Made by a program: the position numbers and the translations under genes. Of a stretch of 64,000 nt of DNA, positions 12,373 to 25,201 are shown in pieces. The DNA lies in the NCBI GenBank assembly GCA_025602915.1, contig JAHLJZ010000055.1:62001-126000 (forward strand), read 5' to 3'. Under the pieces are notes generated by a model. That model was not told the origin of the DNA. It was given only the letters and a program-made list of their open reading frames with translations, and made no database searches. Source of the DNA: Paraphysoderma sedebokerense (taxonomy: Eukaryota; Blastocladiomycota; Physodermatomycetes; Physodermatales; Physodermataceae). The first letter of the stretch is position 1; every line of letters begins with the position of its first letter.

Positions 12373-12854
12373 ATGGCTACAGGCATAAATACTTCTCGTG
12401 ACTTTACAGGTGGAGGCAAAGGTGCAGGTATGAAATAATTGCATCTGTAGCAATTCTAACTTAAGCAAACGAATGACGCTTAATTAATTAACTAAACACT
12501 CTAAGGTGGAGCGATTGGTGCTGGCGGTGAAGATGGAAGTGGTTCGTATTTTCTTCCTTCCGCAGTGCCAAAATATTTGGTATATTTGGTCAAATTACGC
12601 CAACTTAAGGAAGTGCTCCATGGTTCCCTGAATACTCACTACATCATTTGATTGTAGCTCGAGTTGGCATTGGCGGACCAGGAGGAGGAATGCCTGGAAT
12701 TGGACATGGCGCCGCGGGAGCCACCGTCACTTTTTCCTCGAGACCGACTGCAGGACAAGAGCCCCGATTTGGGGTAGAATTGAATCAATCCGATCCGTTA
12801 AAATCAAAATCTGGTGGTGAGGAATGCGATACGAGACGGAAAGATGAAATTTAA
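12373..12854 (+). CDS. Small glycine-rich protein
   Basis: Three exons (12373-12427, 12506-12541, 12658-12854) give a 95-residue product beginning MATGINTSRDFTGGGKGAG. Both introns are phase 1 and interrupt Gly/Ala-type codons within the Gly-rich part (GGAIGAGGEDGSG, GIGGPGGGMPGIGHG). The last third is polar (RFGVELNQSDPLKSKSGG) and ends in charged residues. No signal peptide, membrane segment or known motif is visible. The consistent splice sites and frame argue that it is a real gene. A GTGAGG near 12816 could be a further donor, so the C-terminal 12 residues are less certain. Function unknown. Confidence 0.55.
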
Positions 12855-13507
12855 GAAGGAACGATTGACAGAGGCAGTATTGTTGCTATCTGTTCTATGT
12901 ATTGAATGCGAGGAGTTGCTAACTACCCCGCGGAGCTGGGTATATGCAAATATCATGAAATTATAGTTATTAAGGAGTTTATATTTGACTAGCATTAATC
13001 AATAGCATACATTGCATTCATTTTGTTCAAAAGTGCCTTCTTCGTCGCATCTTCCCACAGAATTGTAGCAGTTGCCTGGAATGCGGCGTACGAATTACAA
13101 AGGCCAAAGCTTGATAAGAATATATTATTCGAATAAACTGCTGTGTTGAAGGGTCTTTGATACACTTCCTGTTGTTACATTTCTTTGTTCTTATTAAATA
13201 TGAAAAGCTAAAAATGATATTTCCGAGTGTGGTGGAGTCGTGCTCGCAAAGTCAAAGTCGCCTGCCACAATCAATCCTTGAAAGATTTTGCATCTCCCGC
13301 ACATCTATATAGTTACATCGTACGCTGATTTCTTCACCACATAGGGAAAGCGTCGATAGCATCGATTACAGGAAGTTCGACGTCGACATTAAGAACACGG
13401 TTCCCATAGTCTTCCCTTCCTCCCGACAATACGCCTACCCAGTCCACACTAGGGAACCCGATACAACACCAGTCTTGTTTCACGTTTCAATTGCAACTCT
13501 TTCGTCA
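12855..13507. other. Intergenic region upstream of CENP-C
   Basis: No recognised gene. A plus-strand frame is open through about 13340-13570 but has no in-frame start of note and resembles no family, so it may be 5' leader sequence of the CENP-C transcript or chance. Confidence 0.35.
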
Positions 13508-16500
13508 TGTTATCCGCAAATAAACCAATCAAGGAGTATAATTTGTGGGATGGATTGGAAGATATAGAGGCTTCCGCTGAAATTATGGGTGAAAAACGAA
13601 AGGTACAACGCGGATTTGGTCCCACTTTCATCACAATGTGAATACGCTGAAGATGCCTCCTTATACTGGTGGCATGCATTCCCAGTTAACTGACTCAATT
13701 ATACTTTGCATTTTTCACATTAAACAAAGCGTCAGAATCCAAAAGATCGCAACAAATTCGCCAATATTGGTGTTGAAGGACGGTAAGTTTGATGCAGCTA
13801 CTTGCACAGATGGTGGTTGAATTTTTCCGAGAGCATAGTGCATTTGCCATGTTCAAAGTTTATTCATTAATAGTTCTTATCTGGTGCTTACTGATGTTGT
13901 TACATATCGTATATGCCCAAACGCATTCGTTCGCTATTACAAATTTTAACATCGTATCACATATTTGTTTACTTTGCTCTGTGTCTCTAGAAAAACCGGT
14001 ATTAAAGCGCCAGAGAACCTTCCTCGAGATGAGCACGGGTTGCAGGATGTTGAAGAGTATTTTAAATCGGATGAGGAGAATGAGTCAGAGGATGAACCGG
14101 AAGAAAATGAAAACGTGTCCGAGGTAGTCGCCAACAATGACAAATCTGATGATGACATACCGTTGGGAGATAGTTATGACGAAACTCAAGTTGGTATGTG
14201 CTGTATTATTTTCTTGAATTAGGGTTGTTAGAAGTCTAACGTTGTCTGCATCCAAACCCACCAATCTGAATATATCTATCTTTAAACAGAGTCCGATGAT
14301 TATGAAAGAATACCTAATTCATTTCCTACCTCCCCGATCCTTAAACAAACAACGGCACCTACAGATCTTACCAATTTGCCAGACGCACAGACGTCTGCGT
14401 TCAAAACACCCCATAAAGGTGATATTCTCACATCAGCAAAGAAAACTCCAGCAACTGCTCTCCGAAGTGCCAATCAAAACCGCCGAATCAGAGAGGTCGA
14501 TGACGATTTCGTCAAAGCTATTGTCAAAAGAGTGCGTTATCTGCTCTTCATTTGCTTCATGAAAGATATCACTAATATATTTCACTATTTTAGACCCCTG
14601 CACGGCCTCTACGCGAGGTTATTCCTTCATCATCAGATATCGAGGAACAGAACAATCAGGAACAACTTCCAGAGCAGTTTGAAAATGCATACGACGACAG
14701 TGAAATAAATGAAGAAAAACAGCCATCGGCAGGTCCTGCTGATAATACCGAACACAAGGAAGGTGTTGCAATTCGAAAAAGTCTTAATCGACATGAGTCT
14801 ATTGTTTTCGACGAAGGAAATACCCAATCTGATTCTGAGGAAGAACAGCAAGAAGAGGAAGACGAAGAGGAAGAAATACCTTGCGCCGCGGAAGATTCAG
14901 ATACCGAAGGTGATAAGCAGGCAGCCAGCTCTATGGATCTTGATCAGGATGAAAGACATGATAGCACCGAAGTGTCGAATGAGATCAGCGCTAAGTATGA
15001 TGACGGTGGTGTTCCTGACTATGGTTACGATGATTATGAGCCTACCCAAGTTGATGAAGTTGACATCAATGAACCCAACGAAAAAAAAAACGAAGCCGAA
15101 TCTGATAGCGAGAGTGAACAAGAACACGATGAATCCGAACAGGAGGCAGAACATTCAGCAAATGAGGAATCAGAAACTGAACAGCCAGAGGTTGCGATGC
15201 GGGGAAGAAACAGAGATAAAGTTGTGTCAAGAGTGGCCAATAAGTCGAAGCCTAAAGCAGCGCCGAAGCCGAAGTCAAAACCTGTCGCGAGATATCAGAG
15301 CAAGCGGACATATGATGACTCCGATGCTGAAAACCAACACGAAGATGAGGATGATGAAGATGATGACGGAAGTGCGTTATTTCCGTGCTTTCCTTGAGAA
15401 CGCTTCAATCGGTGTCAGCTAACAAATTCACAATAAAACTAAAGCACGACGCAGCAAACGACGGAGAATCAAACCACTGGAATGGTGGCGAAATGAGAAG
15501 CAGGTTTACGTCCGCAAAGCTATTAACGGTAAGACATAAGTGCGCTCGTTCTCAGGACTTCAGCAATCCATTAATCTCATATTACTTTGCTTTAACAGCA
15601 CCAACCGGCAAAACATTCGTTACAACAGTGAAGGAAGTAGTCTACGCACCCCCTCCATCGCCTCCTACCACTCTCGGACGTCGTCAGCCACATAACCCTA
15701 CCCTGCAATCAAAACTGAAGAAGCACAACCTGAGCGAAAAACCCAATCCTGATGTCCCAGTTATTAATTACACGGATGGCACCGAAAAGATGACTAGAGT
15801 TACGGTTACGCCAGATTATTTAGACCCGAAGCTGGTAAAGGGACAGGGCTTTTATTTCCAAAAACTGTTTAGCGAAGGAGAATTCCTGAACAGTGGTGTC
15901 ATCGAGCTCCCTAAGGATGGAAAGAAGGAGAATAGAAGCAGTCATGACAACGCTTTCGTATGTTGCATGATTCGATCTCTTCATTCTACACACATTGATG
16001 GTTTGCTAAATTTATGCGGTTATTCAATTATTAGATCTTCACCGTCGTTTCTGGAACAATCAAAGCTACAGTTCATAAGACTACATTTGTTGTAAAAACT
16101 GGATCCCAGTTCTACGTTCCTCGAGGTATGAGTTCAACTTCAGGCTTTTCTACTCCGTCTGTGTGCTACTATCTTAGTTTGCCTCATTTTAACATTCTCG
16201 CATATGCTCCGTTTTCCGTATCGAAAAGGCAATCAATATTCAATCGATAACCTCGGGAATTCCAAAGCCAGAATATATTTCGTTTCCGCCAAAGAAGTCA
16301 AACCGTCTTCCTTATCTTCATCCTCCTCGACAGTTACCAAAGCTGCCGCCGTGACAAAAGTAGCACCTAAAAAAAGTGAGAAAGTGAACAGAAACGTACC
16401 GCCGAAATCAACCAAAGGTTACAATAAAGGGAAGGGGAAAACTGTTCGGCGACGTGTTCAAAGCGATGATAGTGACGCCAGCGACGACAGCAGCGAATAA
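13508..16500 (+). CDS. MIF2: Centromere protein C (CENP-C/Mif2/Cnp3)
   Basis: Inner-kinetochore protein linking the CENP-A nucleosome to the outer kinetochore. Three family landmarks occur in order. Near the N-terminus is GVEGRKTGI, assembled across an intron, followed by ENLPRDEHGLQDVEEYF, the counterpart of the yeast Mif2 SRKTG region. In the middle is a long acidic Ser/Glu/Asp region, then the CENP-C motif RRSKRRRIKPLEWWRNEK at about 15442-15495, which binds the CENP-A tail and acidic patch. At the C-terminus is the cupin dimerisation domain, with the strands IFTVVSGTIKATVHKTTF and FYVPRGNQYSIDNL at about 16033-16260. A basic/Ser tail ends SDASDDSSE. The first exon (MLSANKPIKEYNLWDGLED) is the best candidate start but is less certain than the rest. 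Confidence 0.92.
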
Positions 16501-17395
16501 TCCCCGAATCGATGGAGACATGATGGTGGATATTTGACTATTTTATCGATGCTGGATTGACTCTGGAATTATCTAATTATCTTTGAATGAATTTTTTTTG
16601 AGTTGTCGAGTTGTTGGAATTACACGAAGCGTTTTCAAGTGTATCAGAGTTTAAGCTACAGTTGGTTGATGATTAATTTTTAGGATGTCACTTATAGCAG
16701 TCTAGTTGCTTTCTTCCTCTTTTTCTGTTGTTTGGACATCCGGACATAGATCAACAGAGTAGGTATTGTACATACAAGAGTTCACTGAGATTTATATCAT
16801 TTATACTCTTATGCATTTCAGCGTTTTTCCTTGTTTCTTGTGAATCGGCTTTTTTTTCTTTCCTTCCAAAAGAAGGAAGCAGCAGGAACCGGAAACATTG
16901 AAATGTAATAGGGATTGTATGCGAGGATCGTGTACATAGACGAGAATTGTGTTTGTTGGACGTTGCATCACGGTCGCGGGATCAATTTGCAGCAAATTTG
17001 ATTTTTTTTCTTTTCATTCTTTTTTCAGTGTTGACGGTGGCAGGAAGTTTTATGGCTGTAATCAAATATATGCCTTATTGATAGGAATTGTGGAAGTTTA
17101 ATACATTTACTTTATTTGCTATAATCATTTTATGTCTGAACTCTCCAAATTGCAAGATAAAGGTCTATTTTCCAGGTTGATCTAAGTACAGACTATATTA
17201 TCGATACAGCCGCAAACGTCAAACAATTCAAGAAAATCCTCGACAACAGTATAAACTAAAGGGTATGACATTATAAATTATCAAAGCACATATAAAAATA
17301 GCAGAATCGTGACCATTGGCCAACAATTATTACCAAGTACATCTATCTACACCCAATGTCGAACGATCATATTAAGTAGCAGGTTTCTATCGCGT
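16501..17395. other. Intergenic region between convergent genes
   Basis: It contains the 3' regions of CENP-C (plus) and the PARP-like/B-box gene (minus). Poly-T/C rich patches are present near 16850 and 17000. No coding frame or RNA gene recognised. Confidence 0.4.
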
Positions 17396-19983
17396 TCACA
17401 TGTCGTCTTCGTATCCATCACCGAAATACATGTCGCTACCAACGACACTAACGCTATCGTCCAAACTCAATCCATCCAAAGCGCCCAGCGTTTCTTGGAA
17501 GAAATCTGAAGTACGACGATGTTGTTTTTGGTGTTGCTTTCGTTTACTATGACCTCTTTCTACTCCTCTATCGAGTGAACTGGCTTTTCTTTCTAAACTG
17601 CTGGAGATTCTATCATTCCCTACGAGTTTAGAGGGGGAAGTAGAACTGTAACGGTCGGGAAGGGGAGTACCCATTGCAAGTCCGCCAATTGGTTGCCCAT
17701 CGTTTGATTTTCGTGCGCTGTATTGGCTTTGATTTTGTGGATGTTGGTGAGATGATGATGGAATTCTTGAGTTGGGATTAGAGTGATGAGTAGGAGACAT
17801 CGCGGACGGAACTGCATGAGTGTGGGCGTGGTGAGCGTTAGATGGGGGAGTAGCGGCGAGAGATGCTTTCAGTGGCGACGTGGGTGCCGAGTTGGACGCA
17901 GAGGAATGGTTTGATGGTGGGTGTTTTGAGGAACGAGTCGAGATATGGATGTCAGAAGGTTCAGTCATCACAGCGATGGTTCCGGTACACTATTGGTCGT
18001 ATGTATGGAAAAGTCAATACAACCTCACATTTGAGTGACAACATCAATAAAAACAACAGATAAAGAACAATCATACCTTAATATCCAAATGCACATCAAT
18101 GACATCTCTGAAAAATCTGAATTCGTGAAGCTCTTGTCGAAGTTGCTGATGTCTCGCCCAACTGAACAAGAAATGAGTGGCGTCACCAGTTTGTTGATAC
18201 TTCAAAAATTCTTCAAGACGATTGATTTCACCAAGTTGACGTTTAAGTTCGAGTTCGTCACCGAGAAGGACGTCGAGCTTGAATGCGAGTCAAGTCAAAA
18301 TAAAGTCAGTGACAATACGACAGTGTCAGACGTCTGGGATTTGAATAAACTAAAATACCTTTTTCTTTGTGATAAGTTTCAATTCATTGATAGCTCTTCG
18401 ATATATTTCTTCGATTTGCTGATGAATCTGGGTTGCATGCTTTTCAACACTTTTTGCACGAGAATTGATGCACGCAATTTGATTGACAATAGAATTGCGA
18501 CGAGATTGAAGAATTGTATCGCTCTATTTAAATAAAATGGATATAGAATGTTTGTGTTAACAAGATACCGGTAAAAGTAATAGTCACAAACACGGAAGCG
18601 AGCAATTGATTATACTTACGACACCAGCTTCCTGCAATACACTCTGATAAGCTTCCGCTACGCTGACCAGTTTATGTTTTGCAGCTTCACCAGAAGAATG
18701 GTGGCCGACCATTTTACAGAATACGCACACAGGGACATGACATTGAGAACAGAAGAATTCGTACAATTTTTCAGGGTGGTGACGACAGTTTCCAAAGATG
18801 TCGGAACCCTAAAAGTGAGGTGAGCTTTTGTTAGCGGAGGATGAATACTATTGAGCAATGATTTTACGTACCTTTCCGATGGGAGTTCTCACATGTCTAC
18901 TCATCAATTTATTCGCGGAGTGGATTTGCATATCGCAATTTTTACATAAATTAGCATTATCAGCAGCGCAATGCACTTCGGCGAAAGCGTTTTCACAGTT
19001 ATCGCAGTATGGTTTCTAGTAATGTTGCACACTGACGTTAGCTCGAAATCGAGTTTCAAGAGAACGAGGAGCAGACGAACCTCGCGAGATTTGCGTTCTT
19101 TCACGGGATCGTATTCAAACACAACAAGATACATAGGAAGTATTTGAGCAGCATTATTGATAAAGTACTCATGATAGTAATCATCAGCAGTCTTTTGTGA
19201 ATCGCGCACTGCTGAAGACACAAATCAGATATGTTAGTTCATAGAAATACGAATTGGCAATAGCGGTAGCAATCGGGAAAGCTGAGGTTTTTACCTGGTA
19301 AATACCAGCTGTCGTAACCATCTGGCAATTGATCATTCTGCGCTCGTTCTTCGTCGTTGACATAAGAACGACCAATACCGACTTTACACAAGATTGCTTT
19401 TCGAAGGTTCTTGGTCTGATTCTGTCGGTCTTCTTTTGAAATCAAAAGTGTAAATAAAATAGGATCAACATAAATTACAATTGATAAACATTGTTGACAA
19501 AGTATTATCAATTCGACTCAACATTCTTACCTTTTGGTAGTTTAAATGCCCCAATTCCTACTTTCATCCCAGGTGATTGAGGGTTAAATTGGAACCCTCT
19601 GCGGATGATTTCTTCCTCCCCATTTTGAGAGGGTAAATTCGCATGATCGATCCATGTATCCAAGGTTAAAATATCCTAATCAACAATTCAAAACACAAAT
19701 AGATTAGAGGTGTCTCACAAGGTTAATCTTACATGAACAGAAAAACTCCACAAAAGCAACCCATACAAAACTCCGAATCCGACGAAATATCATAAATCAA
19801 ATTGAATTACAGGATAAATCGACAAACCTTGCATCTCCTTTCAAATTGAATCGTCACATGAGGATTGGACAAGGCATATGCTGCAGATACGCGGGCAGTG
19901 GACGCCTGGAGGGAGAGTTGGAGAAAGTATTCGAGGTAAGCGAATTCTGGAGAAGTTTGAGCAATTGGAGTCTTTTCGGACAT
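17396..19983 (-). CDS. PARP-like domain / double B-box / coiled-coil protein
   Basis: A multi-exon gene starts MSEKTPIAQTSPEF (first exon 19828-19983). The N-terminal region resembles an ADP-ribosyltransferase (PARP) fold: IIRRGFQF followed by GMKVGIGAF, then KVGIGRSYV, GYDSWYLPG and YYHEYFINNAAQILPMYLVV, which parallels the C-terminal NEYIVYD strand of PARPs and keeps a Glu. Two Cys/His B-boxes follow: CDNCENAFAEVHCAADNANL to about 18850, and CRHHPEKLYEFFCSQCHVPV with CVFCKMVGHH at about 18660-18790. A TRIM-like coiled coil (IHQQIEEIYRRAINELKL; LKRQLGEINRLEEFLKY) comes next. The tail (17396-17985) is Ser/His/Pro-rich and ends acidic. No RING finger is visible. ADP-ribosylation or scaffolding are possible roles; catalysis is not established because the usual active-site Tyr appears to be Phe. 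Confidence 0.75.
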
Positions 19984-20844
19984 TGTATTCGAGTAGAAGC
20001 AATGTGCTAAAGAATGTATATATAGTTTATTGAAATGTGTTGAAGCAAGAGTGAAGGCAGACAAACTGTACAAGCGAAAGGGAGATAAAATCGGATGGTC
20101 CCCGCCTGGAGGTTTTCCGGTAGAATTAAAATTAAATATTTACAGATGTAATACACATTCGAAATCTAATTCTCGTCTCAATCGATGACTTTACAATTGA
20201 AAATGAAAGCAATTGCTACATTCGACAATTCAAAGCAGCTAATTTAAGATAGTTCCATCAACACGTTATCAGCACCATCGACTCCCTGGAAGACCCATCT
20301 ACAGAGGCCCAAGGTCAGCGATGATGCTGGTAGCGTATTGATAATTGTTGATACTGCAATCTGACATTAATATTTCCTGTAGCGTAGTGTTGCGGCGGAA
20401 TCTTCCAATGTGCGTTGACTGAGAGTCTGAGACGTTGTCCTTGATCACTCTCTGAGTCTGGGCTGGCCATGTCCACGCGTTCACTCTCAGAATACACGCT
20501 GCAGCAATTCCATGTCTTATTCATTCTTTAATAAACTCTTCAAGTCACAATACAAATTCAGAAATGATACAAGTCCAAACCGAAATAACTAACAAAAACA
20601 AAAATCACAATGTAATCCAGTTGTACAAATTCGTATGTTCACACACAGATTGAGTTGGCTTTAAACACCGTATTCAAATTTCATTCGAGTCCATCGAATT
20701 CAATAATATTTCTACTATTACTGCAGATCGGCGGTTTCACCAAATCAAAAGTTTTTTTAATATTTGATACAGCATACAACACAAAATGCTTAAACGAAAC
20801 CAAAACGAAATGAGACACAAGAACATTATCAATGATAAGGGTTT
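19984..20844. other. Intergenic region, PARP-like/B-box gene to CCT6
   Basis: This 860-base stretch lies 5' of the PARP-like gene and 3' of CCT6, both on the minus strand. No convincing coding region. Box-C-like GCGATGATG near 20317 and box-D-like GTCTGAG near 20427 were considered for a small nucleolar RNA and not accepted (see rejected list). Confidence 0.4.
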
Positions 20845-23489
20845 TTATCCGTCAATCGGTCCCTGCGATTTTAATGACGCACGTCCAGCCTATTTTGAAT
20901 TCATCGTAGGCGACATGTTAGCGTACTATATTAAGTCGAGACAAAAGAACAATAGACACGAACCCTCATCATCTCGTCAACCAACAACAGATTACTGGCG
21001 ATAACAGAACAAGAGTGCAACAAATGTCGCTGAACTTTATAATTATCCAATATGCCTTCAGCCATTGGATCCAAAGGTTGCCCTGTTTTCAGGTCAAGGC
21101 CAACGGTGTGCCCGGCAGTAAACTCATCCTAAGAGAATTCAGTCATCTGTTAGGGTATACACAACGAGACTCGACAATATGGAATCCGGAGTACTCACCA
21201 ACAACTCAACCACGCAATCCTGGGCATCAAAACCTCCGTTCATAGCCAACACCTTGGGGATAACCAACAACGCATCAGCGTAAGCTTGCACTCCCATCTT
21301 GGCTCGACCTTTGACAGTATCCTTATACTTCAGAAGATGTTTATGCAAGGCAATCTGGAATGCTCCGGCACCTGGGATGACATATTTATCCTCGATTGCG
21401 TTTTTAACAGCTCGGAGACCGTCACGGACAGCGTCATTGATTTGAGCTAATGTGTGAGGATTGGGTCCTGATTTTTCGTTCACGGCAAAAAAAAGGTCAG
21501 AGATCGAACAAGAAAAACTGAACTTGGAGACAAACCGAACCTTTAATTAAAATGGTACAACTGGAGGCGTTCTTCACGTCTTCGACGAATGTGAATTTTT
21601 CTTCACCGAGTACGTGTTCATACACTAAACCGGCATGCCCAAGAACATCTGGAGTCAAATCATCGACAGAGTTTTGAGCCACGCCACCACAACAAAGTTG
21701 CAAACTGTACGAAGGAGGTAGAACAAGAATGAGAGAGCTGTCTGAAAAAGTAAAAAACATAAAGTGGAACATACCGCTCCATATTCCTCCTCTTAGCTCT
21801 TCGTAGAGCCAAAATTCCATGCTTTGCAAGAACATCCAAACTCAGCGGGTCAATACCTTTTTGATTGATAATAACGAATCCCTTGTCTGTGCCATCGCAG
21901 ACAGATTTCTTAAATTCGACAACTTTGGCGAGACGATTGTCAATAAATTTACGTTCAGATTCTACCAATTTTTCTCGCTGGTCAGCTGATGAGTAGAAGA
22001 AACCAGAATTGATTTCACTGAGAGGGATAGCGCGGCGACAATTAAAGAAGAATGAAAATAATCACAAACAAAAGAGAAATAGCTGTCAACGACAAGTAAC
22101 AATTCCTAGGTTAACCCCAACTTGGACTTACGTCTTTTCGTACTCCAAGGAAACATTTAAGGTCAAAATATATGCATCTTTGACTCGCTTCGGCATATCA
22201 GGATGCCTAGCACCATGATCCATCACGAGACCTTTGATAAATTTGGTGTCCATATCGGTTCTATGTTGCATTTTCATGATCTCAACCATATGCAAATCAA
22301 TAGGTTGATCCTTTTTATTAATTGTCAGAACAGCATCCACGACAGCTTCGGTTAAATTGTCAGCGAGTTCTTGATAAACTTTGGTGCGGAGAGATGTGCG
22401 GGCTACTTGAACAAGCGTGTCTCGGTCCATGTCCTTGGCAACTTTAAACTCTTCAAGGAACTGTAACGAGGCATTTAAGATAATCAGTTTATGAAAATGT
22501 TAGGTGGTGGTTGAATGTCAACCCTTCAAAAAGTTGGAAAAGCGTAAGAACAGGAGAGTGAACAAACCTTCAAAGCCTCAGCCTTGGCTAAGTCGAACCC
22601 TTCAGTTATTATTCTGGGATGCAAACCCTCCGAAATGAATCTTTCGGCCTGTTTCAATAGTTCACCGACCACTAAAACTATACTTGTAGTTCCATCACCT
22701 GTTATCTCGTCTTGAGCGGTCGCAGCACGAGCAATCATGACAGCAGTGGGATTTTGGATTTGCTATTAAGTGAACATCAATCGTTACAGACATGATAGAT
22801 TAACAATTGAATACCAAGCAGTTGTGACAATCCAAACAAAGAATGATTTACCATTTCTGACAGCAAAACTTTCCCGTCTTTTGTGAGTTTGATATTGCCG
22901 GATCCGTCCACTAACCTGAAGAGATGAAAAATAACACAAGGGTGATGGTTAGATTCTAGGATAAGGTTATCTGAGTGTTCTTTCGGATTCTAGCAACAAC
23001 AAAAACAGGTGTGCGTCCATCCATAGGCCAGTTTAAATTTCACGCATCCACGCATCCAAACGTTCGTTTTTAACCAAAAAAATCTACAGCTAAAGATAAT
23101 TTGACATCGGCTTTGCCAATTATCAATTCAAGCTCAATGGATAACTTTGTCGTAATCAATCTTAACCGTAGCCAAGAAAGGAGCAACAAACGCGACCTGG
23201 CTCCAGCAGCAATCACTGCAAACAAAGCAATCCGAATGAATACGGTACAATCAAGTAAGAAACCTACATTTTGATAGTCCCCCTAGGACCCAAATTCGAC
23301 TTCAGAACGTCTTGTAAGCCCAATGCAGCGTTGATATTTAACTGAAGCGCTTGACCTCGTCTAGCGACTTCAGAGTTTGGGTTCATCATTTGTACGGCGG
23401 AGGAAGCCCTGCAGAGATGGAATGCAAGAGAGAGTTAGATCCGTGAGCACAGACCATCACCAAATAGAGCTTAGAGGGGGGAATTACAT
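20845..23489 (-). CDS. CCT6: T-complex protein 1 subunit zeta (CCT6)
   Basis: One of eight subunits of the cytosolic chaperonin TRiC/CCT, which folds actin, tubulin and WD40 proteins with ATP. The N-terminal ATP-binding segment reads [17 protein letters not shown]. The catalytic GDGTTS loop is intact in [20 protein letters not shown] at about 22670-22710, and [20 protein letters not shown] is typical of zeta. The third conserved block, [13 protein letters not shown], and [14 protein letters not shown] are at 21180-21390. The last exons give [20 protein letters not shown] and, across an intron, [17 protein letters not shown] before the stop at 20845-20847. At the 5' end the best-fitting model has the start codon split by an intron: AT at 23488-23489, then G at 23408 beginning [14 protein letters not shown]. 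An internal ATG at 23388 would avoid this. Confidence 0.93.
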
Positions 23490-23871
23490 TGTGGAATACG
23501 TTTTCAAGTAATAACGAGGGGACGAGGGAAAGATGGGCAGATGAGGAGGGAACTTTGTTGTTTACTTTTGGAGAAGACAAGCGAGGGAAGCGCAGAGAAC
23601 GGGTGGGAATCAGTCACGTGACATGCGGATCTGCAAAGTGCTGGGCATTTGATAATTATCATATTCACTGAGCTAATGTATACGGATATACTAAGAAGGG
23701 GCAAGAAAAGAAATCCAGAGATCAATATAAATGTACTGTACTTTGTTGAAGGATTGCCTTTGTAAAATGATTTTGCAGGAGCTTTGCTGAGGGATTGTCT
23801 TTGTATTTTGACTACGACTTTACATTTTGTGATATAAAATGTGAATTCCTGTCCTGCTTATATTTTATTAT
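23490..23871. other. Spacer between CCT6 and the basic unknown gene
   Basis: Upstream region of CCT6 and downstream region of the next minus-strand gene. No coding frame that resembles a protein. Nothing else noticed. Confidence 0.4.
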
Positions 23872-24815
23872 TTACTGTCGTACGGATGCGATGCTATTCC
23901 TTGAAGACGACACGACGCCAAACAGCATTTGCAGCGACGACTTGACTCGCTTCCCGTATCCATTCTTCTCGACAGATTTTTCAGCCTGCACATCTACGGT
24001 CTTTGAATCCCCACGTTTGTTACTCTTTCTTTTCGGACGTTTCGATCTCCACTTAAAAATACTCAAAAAGTATTTCTCTTTCGGACTTTGGTCCTCTACG
24101 TCTTGGTTTCTCCGTTTGCAACTATTGGCTTTGTCTTTCTTGGCTGATTTCTCAGGATTTGCGTTGTTCATAGTATTAGTTTTCACCATATTACGACTCG
24201 ACTCACTGTTTGAACATCGAAATATCGATTTTAATATATTTTTGATTTTACAAGAGTTTCTTTGTTTCTGACTCTCGCGTAAGTGAATCTCCATTAAGGA
24301 GTGAGTATATTCAATAGCACCTAATCGTTTACCATCGACCGAGTTGGGTTGTAATCCGGAATCTTTGCTATTTTTGGGAACTGCAATTGAGATTCACATA
24401 CAATAAATTGAATGAAATTGTTATCAATACTGATCCCATAGAAATAGAATCGCGAATTGCGATTTAAAGCAGCTACGGAAAGAATACAATACTAACCACC
24501 ACTGTTATATGTAGTTTTGTCAATTCTCGTTTGTGTGACTTTAGTATCTGCAGGACTTGAATATTCCTCCTCCAATTTTATTCCTTCTTCTTTCAAACCT
24601 TGTACTCGGTTCCGATTTTCTTCCAGGACTTCTGGTGAACTAGGCACAGTATCATTCACTCCATTCACCTCCCCCTGATTTTGAACAGATATTTGCCGAT
24701 AACTTTCAAGATTTGGAGAGGTTGAAACAGACTGATGTGGATAAGCAACGTTCTGAAGTGTCATCTCAGGTTGCGGAGTTTCAATATCTTTAGCAGATTC
24801 AAGGGTATGCAGCAT
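23872..24815 (-). CDS. Hypothetical basic, low-complexity protein
   Basis: Two exons (first about 24498-24815, second about 23872-24380) join in frame across a donor GGTTAGT and an acceptor TTGCAG, giving ...TYNSGG-VPKNSKDSGLQ... and about 275 residues. The N-terminal half is polar and Gln/Ser/Glu-rich (MLHTLESAKDIETPQPE). The second half is strongly Lys/Arg-rich, for example FKWRSKRPKRKSNKRG and SAKKDKANSCKRRNQD, with several possible nuclear localisation signals. No enzyme motif, signal peptide or membrane helix is visible. A nuclear location is plausible, but no function is recognised. Confidence 0.5.
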
Positions 24816-24901
24816 CGCTGTCGTCCGTTAAATCAGTTTTTCTCAAGACGTGTCTAATCGCAGAAATTATTCAACGATATTAAATTGAGGGGACTTCAGA
24901 T

Positions 24902-25099
24902 TTAATTTATTTGAATTGCTCGCTTTTGGTCTGAGTAGAATGAAGGATTTTGACGGATAAAATGCAGATTGGCGTGTTCTGCACCTGATTGGTAAGCTCG
25001 AGCGCAAAGGTGAGCCATCATTATCAACTGCGTCCAGATCTCAAATCCGAGTAGTCTGTACAAACTTATCCATTGAGCAAAATTAGATAAAATTATCAT
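24902..25099 (-). CDS. Possible small protein or exon, uncertain
   Basis: A 65-codon frame (MIILSNFAQWISLYRLLGFE...) lies between the DBR1 stop and the basic unknown gene, on the same strand as both. It is compositionally protein-like, with aromatic and Ala-rich helices (MMAHLCARAYQSGAEHANLH), but matches nothing I recognise. It could be a small gene or an exon of a short upstream gene. Kept at low confidence. Confidence 0.2.
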   Translation of the reverse strand: MIILSNFAQWISLYRLLGFEIWTQLIMMAHLCARAYQSGAEHANLHFIRQNPSFYSDQKRAIQIN

Positions 25100-25201
25100 T
25101 GTAGCTCCATCGTCTGCAAACGAATCGAATGATGACTCGAATCTCGCTTTGCAGCATGGAAAAAGAATAAATTGTGTCTAAGAGTACACTTTATTGATCG
25201 A

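Noticed and set aside
18035-18535. 166-codon plus-strand frame
   Set aside because: It is antisense to the coiled-coil exons of the PARP-like/B-box gene, whose heptad-patterned reading is clearly the coding one.
20310-20440. Possible box C/D small nucleolar RNA
   Set aside because: Box-C-like and box-D-like strings occur about 110 bases apart, but no terminal stem, C'/D' pair or U3-type 5' domain could be found.
24000-24290. Plus-strand open frame at 23795-24271
   Set aside because: It is the antisense of the Lys/Arg-rich exon of the basic unknown gene and consists of Phe/Leu/Ser-rich sequence typical of such shadows.
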